Notes: generated by a model from the sequence alone, not told the origin. 15,141 nucleotides of DNA from Candidatus Omnitrophota bacterium (GCA_030691865.1 JAUYDL010000075.1:1-15141); one strand, 5' to 3'; shown: positions 5,565 through 12,641, counted from the first letter of the stretch. Numbers and translations: made by a program.

Positions 5565-7331
5565 TTGTTTTTTTTCTGGTATGCTAGAAATAGACATTCC
5601 AAACAAAAGAGCAATTTGCCGGGGCAAATTTTTCCTATTTTACTCATTTGTTTAGCCGGATTGCTGGTGGCAGTTATGGTCACCATTAGGGTGGGAGAAA
5701 ATGCTAAAGCAAGGACTTTTGCTTCTAATGCCGCAGATGCCGGTTCTTTGACTACTGCTTCTTACCAAGCAGGCGCTTTTAATAAATTAGTGGATCGGAA
5801 TAAACCAAATGCAAATGCCGGCGGAGATAATTTTGGATATTACATGGTCAAGGAGGAGAAGTATCAATATTATAAGAGAATGAGATATTATTTTGACGAG
5901 ATGTTTACCCGCTACAAGTTTTTTCATGAGCTAGCCAACTACTATTTAATTGGCTCTAGTGTAGGAGGTTTTTCTTTACCTAATGAAACATCTATTGCTC
6001 CTATCCCTGCTGCGCCGACTGATAATGCTGACTGGTATCTTTATCTGACAATATCGTATCTTCAGGATGCCTGGGACGCAGCTGTTTATGGCAACAGGTG
6101 TGAAAAATGGGAGCACATGAACACCAACGGCGCGGTTCAAACTGCTATTAGAGCGGCTCAAGAGAAGCTTTGGGAAGCCATAAAATGCGTGGGGGCTTTT
6201 CATATTTGCGCCACATATGAGGACAAAATTGCGAGATTTTTTAAAGAAAATCAGCTGAATAATTTCTGTGAGGCAAAATTTTTTATGAATGGGGAAGATG
6301 ACGAGGGGGGAGAAGGCGGGGCTTGGAAAAAATCTAGGGAAGCAGGACAAGCGTATGCTTTTAATAACAGCGCTATAATGTCTATGCTTCCGGAGGGGCT
6401 GGGGGATGATTTTAATTATCAGTTTGGAACAGGTGAGCTTTTTGGCGGACCTACTGCAACTTATTCCTGGCCGGACCCCGGTGACCCCACAAAATCGTGT
6501 TTTCTTTCTGTCATCGTGGAATTGCCCAAGATACAAGAATATCAGATAAAGCTGACTAGCCAGAATTTTCCCCGATCACATACCCTTAATAGTATCCCGT
6601 TTCCTTGTGACGGACTGAATATCCTGAGTATTCCAATAAGTCTTGATCCTTTTAACGTCGAATCTTCTCTAAACCTATATAATGATTTAATCAGGGTTTA
6701 CAATTATTTAACTACGCTTAGAAATGATGCCCAGGCAATTTATGCTAAAAGCGTAGATATGTATGATTGTTGCCAGTGTGTGTGTGATGGCGCTGGGGAG
6801 GACTGCGGGGGAACATGTGGTGTTTGGCCAAATGAATATAGTCAGACTAAACAATGTACCGAAGCTAGGATTGATCAGCTCTTTCAAGAAGCCAAGACTA
6901 TGACAGATACATTGCGTACTAAACTAGGGTGTGTTAAGCAAGGGTTATTGGAGATTAAAAATAACACGAGCATGACGAAAATTACTGTACCGTCGCTGGT
7001 TTTGTGGAATGATGAGATTTGGAACCTTGTCTGGGTGACGGAGTATCCGATGTTGCCGGTCACACACTGTGTGGGGGGCATGGAGTCGGCGAAGGGATGG
7101 TATAATGTAAATGCAGATGAGCCGGGTATGATGATTATTAATATTAATGATGTTACACTAGGAGGGGTATGGGAGGAATGGAAGACCAAATGCACTGTAA
7201 CCGCCTCCTGCGCAGGATCCACGACCACAAATTCCAGCACCTCTAAGTTCTGGGGTGATGGTGGTGGAAGGGGTTTAAATATAGGGCTGTTTATTGATGA
7301 CTATTATCCAGAAATAATACTGACCGACTAG
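5565..7331 (+). CDS. TadG-like pseudopilin with large Cys-rich exported domain
   Basis: 588 residues. TTG 5565 is preceded by AGGAGG (5551-5556), correctly spaced. A basic N-terminus leads to GQIFPILLICLAGLLVAVMV and, after the single transmembrane helix, ENAKARTFASNAADAGSLTTASYQ. This matches the TadE/TadG-like pattern, a GQ(V/I)-type helix followed by NAADA. The remaining 520 or so residues are extracytoplasmic and not recognisable. A Cys-dense segment lies at about residues 400-422 (DCCQCVCDGAGEDCGGTCG), with other cysteines scattered through the domain, so several disulfides or a metal site are possible. Gly/Trp-rich repeats are near the end. Probably a membrane-anchored assembly factor or adhesive tip of the Tad pilus. 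Confidence 0.65.
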   Translation: MFFFWYARNRHSKQKSNLPGQIFPILLICLAGLLVAVMVTIRVGENAKARTFASNAADAGSLTTASYQAGAFNKLVDRNKPNANAGGDNFGYYMVKEEKYQYYKRMRYYFDEMFTRYKFFHELANYYLIGSSVGGFSLPNETSIAPIPAAPTDNADWYLYLTISYLQDAWDAAVYGNRCEKWEHMNTNGAVQTAIRAAQEKLWEAIKCVGAFHICATYEDKIARFFKENQLNNFCEAKFFMNGEDDEGGEGGAWKKSREAGQAYAFNNSAIMSMLPEGLGDDFNYQFGTGELFGGPTATYSWPDPGDPTKSCFLSVIVELPKIQEYQIKLTSQNFPRSHTLNSIPFPCDGLNILSIPISLDPFNVESSLNLYNDLIRVYNYLTTLRNDAQAIYAKSVDMYDCCQCVCDGAGEDCGGTCGVWPNEYSQTKQCTEARIDQLFQEAKTMTDTLRTKLGCVKQGLLEIKNNTSMTKITVPSLVLWNDEIWNLVWVTEYPMLPVTHCVGGMESAKGWYNVNADEPGMMIININDVTLGGVWEEWKTKCTVTASCAGSTTTNSSTSKFWGDGGGRGLNIGLFIDDYYPEIILTD

Positions 7332-7351
7332 AGTTAAAAGGAACCGCAGTA

Positions 7352-8185
7352 ATGGTTTTTAAGTTAAGGGCAGCATCTTGGAGTTTAATTTTTACAGCCT
7401 GTTTCTTCATTACTATTTTGTGGGCCGCAGAATCAACTATTCCCCTGCCAGCAGATGCCCTAAAGGTTTCGGAAAACACTACTAATTTTGGGCCAATAAA
7501 ATCAGTTACCAGGATTTATCAATCTTCTCTGACTCCAGCTAAGGTGGAGTCATTTTATAAGAAAGAAATGCTGCGTAGCGGTTGGACGAATCGTAAAGAG
7601 GGGGTTTTTATAAAAAATAATTATATCGTAGTAATCACGGTTAATCCCCTAAAAGATAAAGCGGGGAAAATTCATTTTAGTAACACGATCAGCAACATTC
7701 CCGCAAAAGAAGAGTTTCTGGCTTTGCATAAGACCAAGCCAGATAAGTTAAATTTTATGCCTATTTATCCCGGCAGCGTGCAGGTCCTTCTCTGGGATTT
7801 ACCTACCGGTGTCACAGTCTCCTATGAAACAAAAAGCAGCATAAAAGAAGTGGTTTTTTTCTATAAATCTGGTATGTTAGATTATGGCTGGAGCCTTGAT
7901 AATGAAACGCCGATTAAGGCCGGAGTAATTGATTGCCCTGGATGCCGGAAAGCAAGCCGGGGCGTTTTTAATACTGCTAACTCCAAGGCAGCCAGCACAA
8001 AAAGCACAGCTAGCTTGATTTTCCGCAGGAAAGATGGGGAAAGTTGTACAATAACGATATCTAATATTTTTATTGATCCGGGTGATTTGGCTGCCAGGGG
8101 TAAGCCGGATAAAGACAAGAGCGTAAGTTTACCGAGTAAAACAACGATTTCCGTTACCTATAATGCGTATAAAAGGATAAAATAA
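7352..8185 (+). CDS. Exported protein with a duplicated FYK-x3-ML-x2-GW module
   Basis: 277 residues; AAAAGGA lies at 7337-7343. A signal peptide is plausible (residues 1-26: MVFKLRAASW, a hydrophobic core, then WAAES). Two similar modules follow. The first is near residues 48-120 (VESFYKKEMLRSGW, then IVVITV and ISNIP); the second is near 155-245 (VVFFYKSGMLDYGW, then LIFRRKDGESCTITISN). Each reads as a helix followed by beta strands. A CPGC motif (residues 195-198) occurs in the second. I do not recognise the family. Its place between the TadG-like gene and another prepilin suggests a periplasmic role in pilus biogenesis. Its stop overlaps the next start (TAATG). Confidence 0.65.
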   Translation: MVFKLRAASWSLIFTACFFITILWAAESTIPLPADALKVSENTTNFGPIKSVTRIYQSSLTPAKVESFYKKEMLRSGWTNRKEGVFIKNNYIVVITVNPLKDKAGKIHFSNTISNIPAKEEFLALHKTKPDKLNFMPIYPGSVQVLLWDLPTGVTVSYETKSSIKEVVFFYKSGMLDYGWSLDNETPIKAGVIDCPGCRKASRGVFNTANSKAASTKSTASLIFRRKDGESCTITISNIFIDPGDLAARGKPDKDKSVSLPSKTTISVTYNAYKRIK

Positions 8186-8204
8186 TGCGTATAAAAAGAT
8201 TAAG
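8161..8204 (+). repeat. 22-bp tandem duplication across a stop/start junction
   Basis: TAATGCGTATAAAA begins at both 8161 and 8183; the two 22-bp units match at 19 of 22 positions. The first copy encodes the last codons of the 7352 gene (NAYKRIK). The second encodes the first codons of prepilin 9 (MRIKR) in another frame and supplies the overlapping TAATG. Confidence 0.75.
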
Positions 8205-8358
8205 CCCTAAGGCCCAGTCGATTATCGAATATGTAGCGGTAATCCTAGTGATCATCGCTGTATGTATCGCCGCAGGGGTTTATTACCAGCGTAGCCTGCA
8301 GGGTAAATATCGACAGACAGGAGATGCCTTGGGTGGCGGCGAGCAATATACTCCTTAA
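8185..8358 (+). CDS. Class III signal peptide prepilin 9
   Basis: 57 residues, ATG overlapping the previous stop by one base. Leader MRIKRLSPKA, then QSIIEYVAVILVIIAVCIAA: Ala instead of Gly at the cleavage site, Glu +5 and Tyr +6 kept. The tail YYQRSLQGKYRQTGDALGGG ends EQYTP, the compact form of the YxxRxxQGK...QY.P pattern seen in prepilins 4-7. It is the last pilin-like gene before tadB. Short and easily missed, but the motif makes it secure. Confidence 0.8.
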   Translation: MRIKRLSPKAQSIIEYVAVILVIIAVCIAAGVYYQRSLQGKYRQTGDALGGGEQYTP

Positions 8359-8377
8359 TCCAAAATAACGGAGGACT

Positions 8378-9223
8378 ATGGTTTTCTTACTTTACATTCT
8401 GATTCTATGTGCAGTTATTTTAATTTCTTTCAGCCTCTTGCCTATTTTTGTGCAAAAGATGCAATCCTGGCAGCAACAGAAGGAGGTGGTGTTTGGTAAA
8501 GAAATGGATAAGATGTTCTATGACAAGAGTCCTAAGAATATCGTCATGCTTTATTTTATCCTCCCCTTGATTTTCGGCGTGGGTGGATATGTTCTTTTAA
8601 AATCTCAGATTTTTATGGTTTTAGGTGTACTTATCGGTATGGCTATCCCAAACTTTATTTTGAAGATGCGCTATAAACTTAGGATTAGAAAGTTCAATGA
8701 CCAGCTTTTGGATGCGATTAATATGCTCTCTAGCTGTATAAAAGGCGGATTAAGCCTTTTACAGGGGCTGGAAGTGTTGGTTGAGGAGATGCCTGCGCCA
8801 ATGAGCCAGGAGTTAGGCCTGGTGGTGAGGGAGAATAAGATGGGTATCCCTTTAGAGGAGTGTCTTAGTCGTTTGAATAAAAGGATGAATATCGATGAGC
8901 TTGGTTTGGTGGTTAACGCGCTTCTGGTTGCCCGCGAAACAGGTGGTGAGCTGCCTAAGGTTTTTAGCCGCCTTACCGTAACGATTAGAGACAACCGTAA
9001 GTTAAGGGAGAGTATTAAGACCCTTACTTTACAAGGAAGGATGCAGGGAGTGATCATGTCTTTTCTGCCTATTGCGTTTGTGGCCTGGGTCCTTTCAGTG
9101 AATAAGCACCATTTTGATATTATGCTCAACAGTGATTTAGGCAGGATGCTTCTTATCATCGCCGTAATATTGCAGGCTGTTGGTATGATTCTGATTAAGA
9201 TATTTAGTACAATCCAAATATAA
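8378..9223 (+). CDS. tadB: TadB-like inner-membrane platform protein (T2SSF domain)
   Basis: 281 residues, GGAGG just upstream of ATG 8378. One N-terminal transmembrane segment (3-23), two near 58-92, then a cytoplasmic T2SSF/GspF-like domain: FNDQLLDAINMLSSCIKGGL is the typical entry, and VARETGGELPKVFSRLTVTI is the typical core (VA-x-ETGG-L). Two more transmembrane segments are near 220-280. About 280-320 residues is normal for the family. TadB with TadC forms the inner-membrane platform that the TadA ATPase drives during pilus polymerisation. It precedes tadC by one base. Confidence 0.88.
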   Translation: MVFLLYILILCAVILISFSLLPIFVQKMQSWQQQKEVVFGKEMDKMFYDKSPKNIVMLYFILPLIFGVGGYVLLKSQIFMVLGVLIGMAIPNFILKMRYKLRIRKFNDQLLDAINMLSSCIKGGLSLLQGLEVLVEEMPAPMSQELGLVVRENKMGIPLEECLSRLNKRMNIDELGLVVNALLVARETGGELPKVFSRLTVTIRDNRKLRESIKTLTLQGRMQGVIMSFLPIAFVAWVLSVNKHHFDIMLNSDLGRMLLIIAVILQAVGMILIKIFSTIQI

Positions 9224-9224
9224 T

Positions 9225-10082
9225 ATGGAAATAGTTATATTTCTTTTTATTCTGAGCGCAATAGGCCTGGTGGTTTGGAGTTTAATTTATTCCCAACCCA
9301 GCACTCTTTTGCGCATACCTCAGGATGGTTCGGCTGTTAAGTTCCAGAAGCCCAAATTCGATTTTGCGCGTATTTTTCCTACCGGATCATTTCTGCAGAA
9401 AACCGGAATGACAGCCAGTTTAAAAAAGATCCTGGAAACTGCGCATGTTAGCATCTCCCCGGGGGCATTTTTTAATTTAAAGATACTTTTATGTATTCTT
9501 TTAGGGGTGCTGGTGGTAGTCGCTAGCGGAAAATCCGATCCCCTGGTATTAATAATTGCTATCGCTATTGGCTATATTATTCCGGATTTTTATTTAAAAC
9601 GCAAAATTGCTAAACGTAAATATTTGATTGCCCGCAGGCTTCCGGAAACAGTGGATCTTTTAGGGCTTTGTATTGAAGCCGGCCTGGATTTTGTGAATGC
9701 TGTAAAATGGGTGATTGAAAGAACTCCGCATACCCCGATGACCGAAGAGTTGACTTTTGTTATCGATGAGATAAAATGGGGCAAACCGCGTATTCAGGCC
9801 CTAAAAGATATGTCGCGCCGGCTGGAAATACCTGAGATGAGTTCTTTTGTGCAGACAATTATTCAGGCAGAGCGTATGGGTACGCCGGTAGCGGAGGCAT
9901 TTGCCATACTTTCCGAAGATGCCCGCGCACAAAGGTTTCACCGCGGGGAAAGAACCGCTTTGCAGGCGCCCATCAAAATACTTCTGCCCCTTATTTTCTT
10001 CATTATGCCGGTAATTGGCATTATCGTGGGAGGCCCGATTTTGCTTACGTTTATGCAAGGCGGCCTTACCGGCTTCAAATAA
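9225..10082 (+). CDS. tadC: TadC-like inner-membrane platform protein (T2SSF domain)
   Basis: 285 residues; ATG 9225 is separated by one base from the tadB stop with no clear ribosome-binding site, so translation is probably coupled. N-terminal transmembrane segment 3-22, a hydrophobic pair near 85-125, then LPETVDLLGLCIEAGLDFVN and later FVQTIIQAERMGTPVAEAFA, the T2SSF signature in TadC form. Two C-terminal transmembrane segments precede the end FMQGGLTGFK. The last codons and about 45 bp of downstream DNA recur at 11469-11564, past an accessory gene. Partner of TadB in the pilus platform. Confidence 0.88.
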   Translation: MEIVIFLFILSAIGLVVWSLIYSQPSTLLRIPQDGSAVKFQKPKFDFARIFPTGSFLQKTGMTASLKKILETAHVSISPGAFFNLKILLCILLGVLVVVASGKSDPLVLIIAIAIGYIIPDFYLKRKIAKRKYLIARRLPETVDLLGLCIEAGLDFVNAVKWVIERTPHTPMTEELTFVIDEIKWGKPRIQALKDMSRRLEIPEMSSFVQTIIQAERMGTPVAEAFAILSEDARAQRFHRGERTALQAPIKILLPLIFFIMPVIGIIVGGPILLTFMQGGLTGFK

Positions 10083-10128
10083 CCCCAAAGCAAGGTCAGG
10101 CACTAAAGCCAATCGGCAGTGTGTTCCC
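10038..10128 (+). repeat. tadC 3'-end repeat, copy 1 (functional tail)
   Basis: From ATTTTG (10038) through the tadC stop to GTGTTCCC (10128), this stretch aligns with 11469-11564. Shared blocks include CGG(C/T)CTTACCGG(C/T)TTC, AAATAACCCCAAA, AGGCACT and GTGTTCCC. The copies differ by scattered substitutions and small gaps. Confidence 0.75.
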
Positions 10129-10184
10129 GGGTATAATTTCAGAGCGTTAAGGCGCCAGAATATTTTTCAACTGGAAATTTATCC

Positions 10185-10213
10185 TTGAAAAATGTCAGGA
10201 TATAACATAATAT
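10185..10213 (+). promoter_or_regulatory. Promoter with near-leaderless geometry for the ATPase gene
   Basis: TTGAAA (10185-10190), 17-bp spacer, TAATAT (10208-10213). The -10 ends nine bases before ATG 10222 and no ribosome-binding site is visible, so the transcript may be leaderless. A small inverted repeat AACAT-AAT-ATGTT (10204-10216) overlaps the -10 and could be an operator. Confidence 0.45.
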
Positions 10214-10221
10214 GTTAAATT

Positions 10222-11438
10222 ATGACAAGCTATAAACCCCGCGAAATAACCAAAACATTAGTGGAATCTCTTGAAAATATGCCGGTGGTGGTATTATCCG
10301 GAATGCGCCAGACTGGTAAAAGCACCCTTCTTTTAAACCAGCCGCAATTAAAGAAAAGAAGATATATTAGCTTCGACGATTTTAATGCTCTGGGAATAGC
10401 CCGTAGTAACCCCGAAGAGCTTTTATCGGCAAAAGAACCATTACGATTGATGAGGCACAAAAATACCCAGAGATTTTAAGCGTTATAAAGAGAGAGGTAG
10501 ATAAGAATCGAAAGCCCGGAAGGTTCCTATTGAGCGGTTCGGCTAATTTTTTGCTTCTTAAGAAAGTTGCCGAAAGCCTAGCAGGCAGGGCAGCTTATAT
10601 TACTCTTTATCCATTTACTCGAAGGGAAATGCTTGGGGCTACTGAAGAAAAGCCAGCCCTCGTGTATTTTATTGATACAGGTACATTCCCGAAACGCAAG
10701 ATTAAACCTATTTCATTACAAGAGATCTTAAAAGGGGGCATGCCGTCTGTATGCCTTGGCCAGGTAAAAAAGCCGGGAATATGGTTCCGTGGCTATGAAC
10801 AGACATATCTGGAGCGAGATATACGCTTTTTAGCTCAAGTTGCTGATTTGGTTTCTTTTCTGAATCTTTTGCATCTGGTGGCCTTAAGGAATACAAAGAT
10901 CTTAAACATAAGTGAGCTTGCTCGTGATGCAAAACTAAACGTTGTAACTACCTCACGCTATCTTTCGCTTATGGAGGCCTCGTTTATTTTAAGCCGGATC
11001 CAGCCTCATCTTAAAAATAAAACAAGCCGGCTTATTAAATCTCCTAAGTTATATTTATCCGACACGGGGCTATCTGCTTATCTTGAGGAGATCAAAAACT
11101 TAAATGTAAATGAGATATCAAGAGGAGCATTGTTGGAAAGTTATGTGGCACAGAATTTAGAGGGAATATTTTCTGCTTATTATCCAGATGCGAAGATTAC
11201 ATATTGGAATATCCAGGGTAGATATGAGGTAGATTTTATTATAGAAGTAGGCGGCCAAACACTTGCGATTGAAGTAAAGAATGGCAGTAGGTGGAAAGAA
11301 AGTGACCTTATAGGCATAAAGGCGTATTTAGCCAGTAATAAAAAATGCCTTGGTGGATTATTGGCTTATAATGGCCAAGATGTCCTAAAGTTTAGCAGAA
11401 ACATATGGGCTATTCCGGTTAATTTGTTGTTAAGTTAA
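10222..11438 (+). pseudogene. AAA ATPase with DUF4143 C-terminus, frameshifted
   Basis: Two frames together make a complete ATP-binding DUF4143 protein of about 405 residues, the usual family size. The first (10222-10479) has the P-loop GMRQTGKST (Gly27-Thr35). The homologous sequence continues in another frame from about 10437 with ITIDEAQKYPEIL (Walker B, DEAQ at 10449-10460), FLLSGSANFLLLKK, and SLAGRAAYITLYPFTRRE. The DUF4143/PD-(D/E)xK-like end is YEVDFIIEV...LAIEVKNG. Loss of one base near 10438 explains the break. TTG 10530 could restart only a fragment lacking both Walker motifs. The family is common in accessory regions, sometimes in toxin-antitoxin-like settings; its function is poorly known. 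An assembly error is possible. Confidence 0.75.
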
Positions 11439-11468
11439 CAAGCAATATCCGCTTTTCAAAGCTGCACT

Positions 11469-11564
11469 ATTTTGTTCCAATTCATGCAAGAAGGCGGTCT
11501 TACCGGTTTCAAATAACCCCAAATCATCCCCAAAGCAGGGATAGGCACTGGGTAGGGTGTTCCC
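11469..11564 (+). repeat. tadC 3'-end repeat, copy 2 (relic)
   Basis: In one frame this reads ILFQFMQEGGLTGFK then TAA, against ILLTFMQGGLTGFK then TAA at the true tadC end. The non-coding DNA after both stops also matches (AACCCCAAA, AGGCACT, GTGTTCCC). No more tadC sequence is recognisable upstream, where the ATPase gene ends at 11438. It is therefore a relic of a tadC tail left behind or carried in when the ATPase segment was inserted. Confidence 0.75.
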
Positions 11565-11596
11565 TGAGTTTCGAATTACCACCCAAGATTATTTTA

Positions 11597-11623
11597 TTGA
11601 CAATTGACTACAAAATGTATAAT
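11597..11623 (+). promoter_or_regulatory. Consensus promoter of the MNT/HEPN-like module
   Basis: TTGACA (11597-11602) and a perfect TATAAT (11618-11623), 15-bp spacer, shorter than the optimum. A second ATTGAC follows at once (11603-11608). The -10 lies three bases before the AGGAGGTG ribosome-binding site, so the transcript would begin within or just after that site. Confidence 0.5.
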
Positions 11624-11637
11624 ACAGGAGGTGATTT

Positions 11638-12240
11638 ATGATAGAAAAGCTCTTTTCTTCGAAAGCACGAGTTGAAATTTTAAGATTATTTTTATTTAAT
11701 CCCGTCGATAGTTTTTATCAAAGACAGATTTCCATTCTTACTCGTAAACCAATAAGAGCTGTCCAAAGGGAGTTGGAAAAGTTACAGAAAATAGCCCTTA
11801 TTGAAAAGTCTATTCAGGGGAACCGTATTTATTATAAGGTAAATAAAAACTGTCCCATATTTTAGGAATTAAAAAGCATTTTGTTTAAAAGCACGGGAAT
11901 CGCAGAAGCTTTAAAGAACAACCTTAAGGGGGATGGGGTTAAAATTGCTTTTATATATGGTTCTTACGCCAAGGAGCAGGAAAGCCTCCTAAGCGATATC
12001 GATTTGATGATTATAGGTGATCTTCCCTCGAAAGAAGTTTCAGGCCTTCTTTCTAAGCCGAAAAGGGAGTTAATGCGGGAGATTAATTATGCCGTATTTT
12101 CGCAGGAGGAATTTATTAACAGGCTTAGGCAGAAAGACAATTTTCTGAATTCTGTCTTAAAGAGCAAAAAAATCTTTATTGTAGGAGGCGAAAATGAATT
12201 TAAAGAATTTGTTAAATCAGGGCAGGCTAAGGAGGCATAA
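11638..12240 (+). pseudogene. wHTH-nucleotidyltransferase (MNT-type antitoxin) with in-frame amber
   Basis: ATG 11638 has AGGAGGTG upstream. Codons 1-70 encode a winged helix (FSSKARVEILRLFLFNP, then ISILTRKPIRAVQRELEKL, then GNRIYYKVN). Codon 76 (11863-11865) is TAG, and the same frame then continues ELKSILFKSTGIAEALKNNL and a polymerase-beta-like minimal nucleotidyltransferase: FIYGSYAKEQESLLSDIDLM (GS at codons 108-109, DID at 120-122), down to TAA 12238-12240. The expected intact protein is about 200 residues. A single base change (for example GAG to TAG) would explain the stop. A separate start such as TTG 11881 could still make the catalytic half alone. In this fusion family the nucleotidyltransferase AMPylates a HEPN partner, which follows here in truncated form. 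Confidence 0.75.
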
Positions 12241-12431
12241 TGGACAGCAGTTATTACAAATTAATTGATTATTTTGATTCCTGCCGGGCTAAGAGGAATA
12301 TGACTGATTATGATTATGCTGGCGGGATTCCAGACTCAGAGGCCAGAGAATTAATCAAAGAAGCGGAAGGATTTTTAGAAATAACTCTTGATTGGCTAAG
12401 GACAAGTTATCCAAATTTATTGGGAAAATAA
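12240..12431 (+). pseudogene. HEPN-domain partner, N-terminally truncated
   Basis: 63 residues, ATG overlapping the previous stop (TAATG). It corresponds to the C-terminal half of HEPN partners of MNT nucleotidyltransferases: YYKLIDYFDSCRAKRNMTDYDYAG, then SEARELIKEAEGFLEITLDW. Family members are normally about 120-150 residues with a longer N-terminal helix pair, which is absent. The HEPN active-site motif R-x4-6-H appears as RNMTDYDY, with Tyr where His is expected. Together with the interrupted partner this points to an inactive or minimal toxin remnant, although the frame and coupling are intact. The two halves could also be a genuine short variant. Confidence 0.6.
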
Positions 12432-12451
12432 TTAAGATTTTGCTAGACTAA

Positions 12452-12489
12452 AAAAAGGCGTTTCCTCTCAAAAATGGAAATGCCTTTTT
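12452..12489 (+). terminator. Bidirectional-type Rho-independent terminator
   Basis: A 14-bp stem with one G-T pair (12452-12465 with 12476-12489), 10-nt loop, preceded by A-rich and followed by T-rich tracts. It lies 21 bases after the HEPN-like stop and closes the accessory block. Confidence 0.75.
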
Positions 12490-12498
12490 GCCTTAAAA

Positions 12499-12562
12499 TT
12501 GTCCATTCTAATTGGAGTGATAACATTATTGTCCACTCTGATTGATTATTTGTCCAATCAGA
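12499..12562 (+). repeat. Three GTCCA-type repeats in the intergenic region
   Basis: TTGTCCA precedes TTCTAATTGG (12499-12515), CTCTGATTGA (12529-12545) and ATCAGAATTA (12550-12566), each related to the GTCCAATCT pair at 295-355. Copies 2 and 3 also form an 8-bp inverted repeat TCTGATTG/CAATCAGA (12537-12544 with 12555-12562). The gene-free stretch 12432-12757 otherwise holds the terminator at 12452 and the palindrome at 12596; I see nothing clear in 12642-12757 beyond short weak hairpins. Confidence 0.5.
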
Positions 12563-12595
12563 ATTAAGAAATCCATATGCTTTAAAAAAGATGAG

Positions 12596-12641
12596 AAAAG
12601 GGGACGTTTCCCTTCCGTCTTGAAGGGAAACGTCCCCTTTT
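12596..12641. repeat. REP/MITE-like perfect palindrome, intergenic copy
   Basis: Two 20-bp perfect arms (12596-12615 and 12622-12641) around a 6-nt loop CGTCTT. The ends AAAAGGGGACG and CGTCCCCTTTT match the palindrome at 614-678, while the inner arm differs (TTTCCCTT here, GTTCTATTTTT there). A dispersed, non-autonomous element is likely; its mobilising transposase is not in this window. It could also act as a terminator because of its strong stem and T-run. Confidence 0.8.

Noticed and set aside
5976..6536. 186-codon open frame on the minus strand
   Set aside because: Antisense to the TadG-like gene, no ribosome-binding site, no recognisable motif; a shadow of the real gene.
8671..9159. 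162-codon open frame on the minus strand
   Set aside because: Lies within tadB, whose T2SSF motifs are clear; low-complexity Ser/Leu composition typical of an antisense shadow.
10425..10445. Possible programmed ribosomal frameshift between the two ATPase frames
   Set aside because: No canonical X XXY YYZ slippery heptamer in the right phase (the site reads GCA AAA GAA CCA) and no strong downstream pseudoknot. A simple one-base deletion explains the break.
11863..11865. TAG read as pyrrolysine or suppressed stop in the wHTH-nucleotidyltransferase
   Set aside because: No evidence for amber suppression: TAG is used as a normal terminal stop in nearby genes (for example 2963-2965). A point mutation is simpler.
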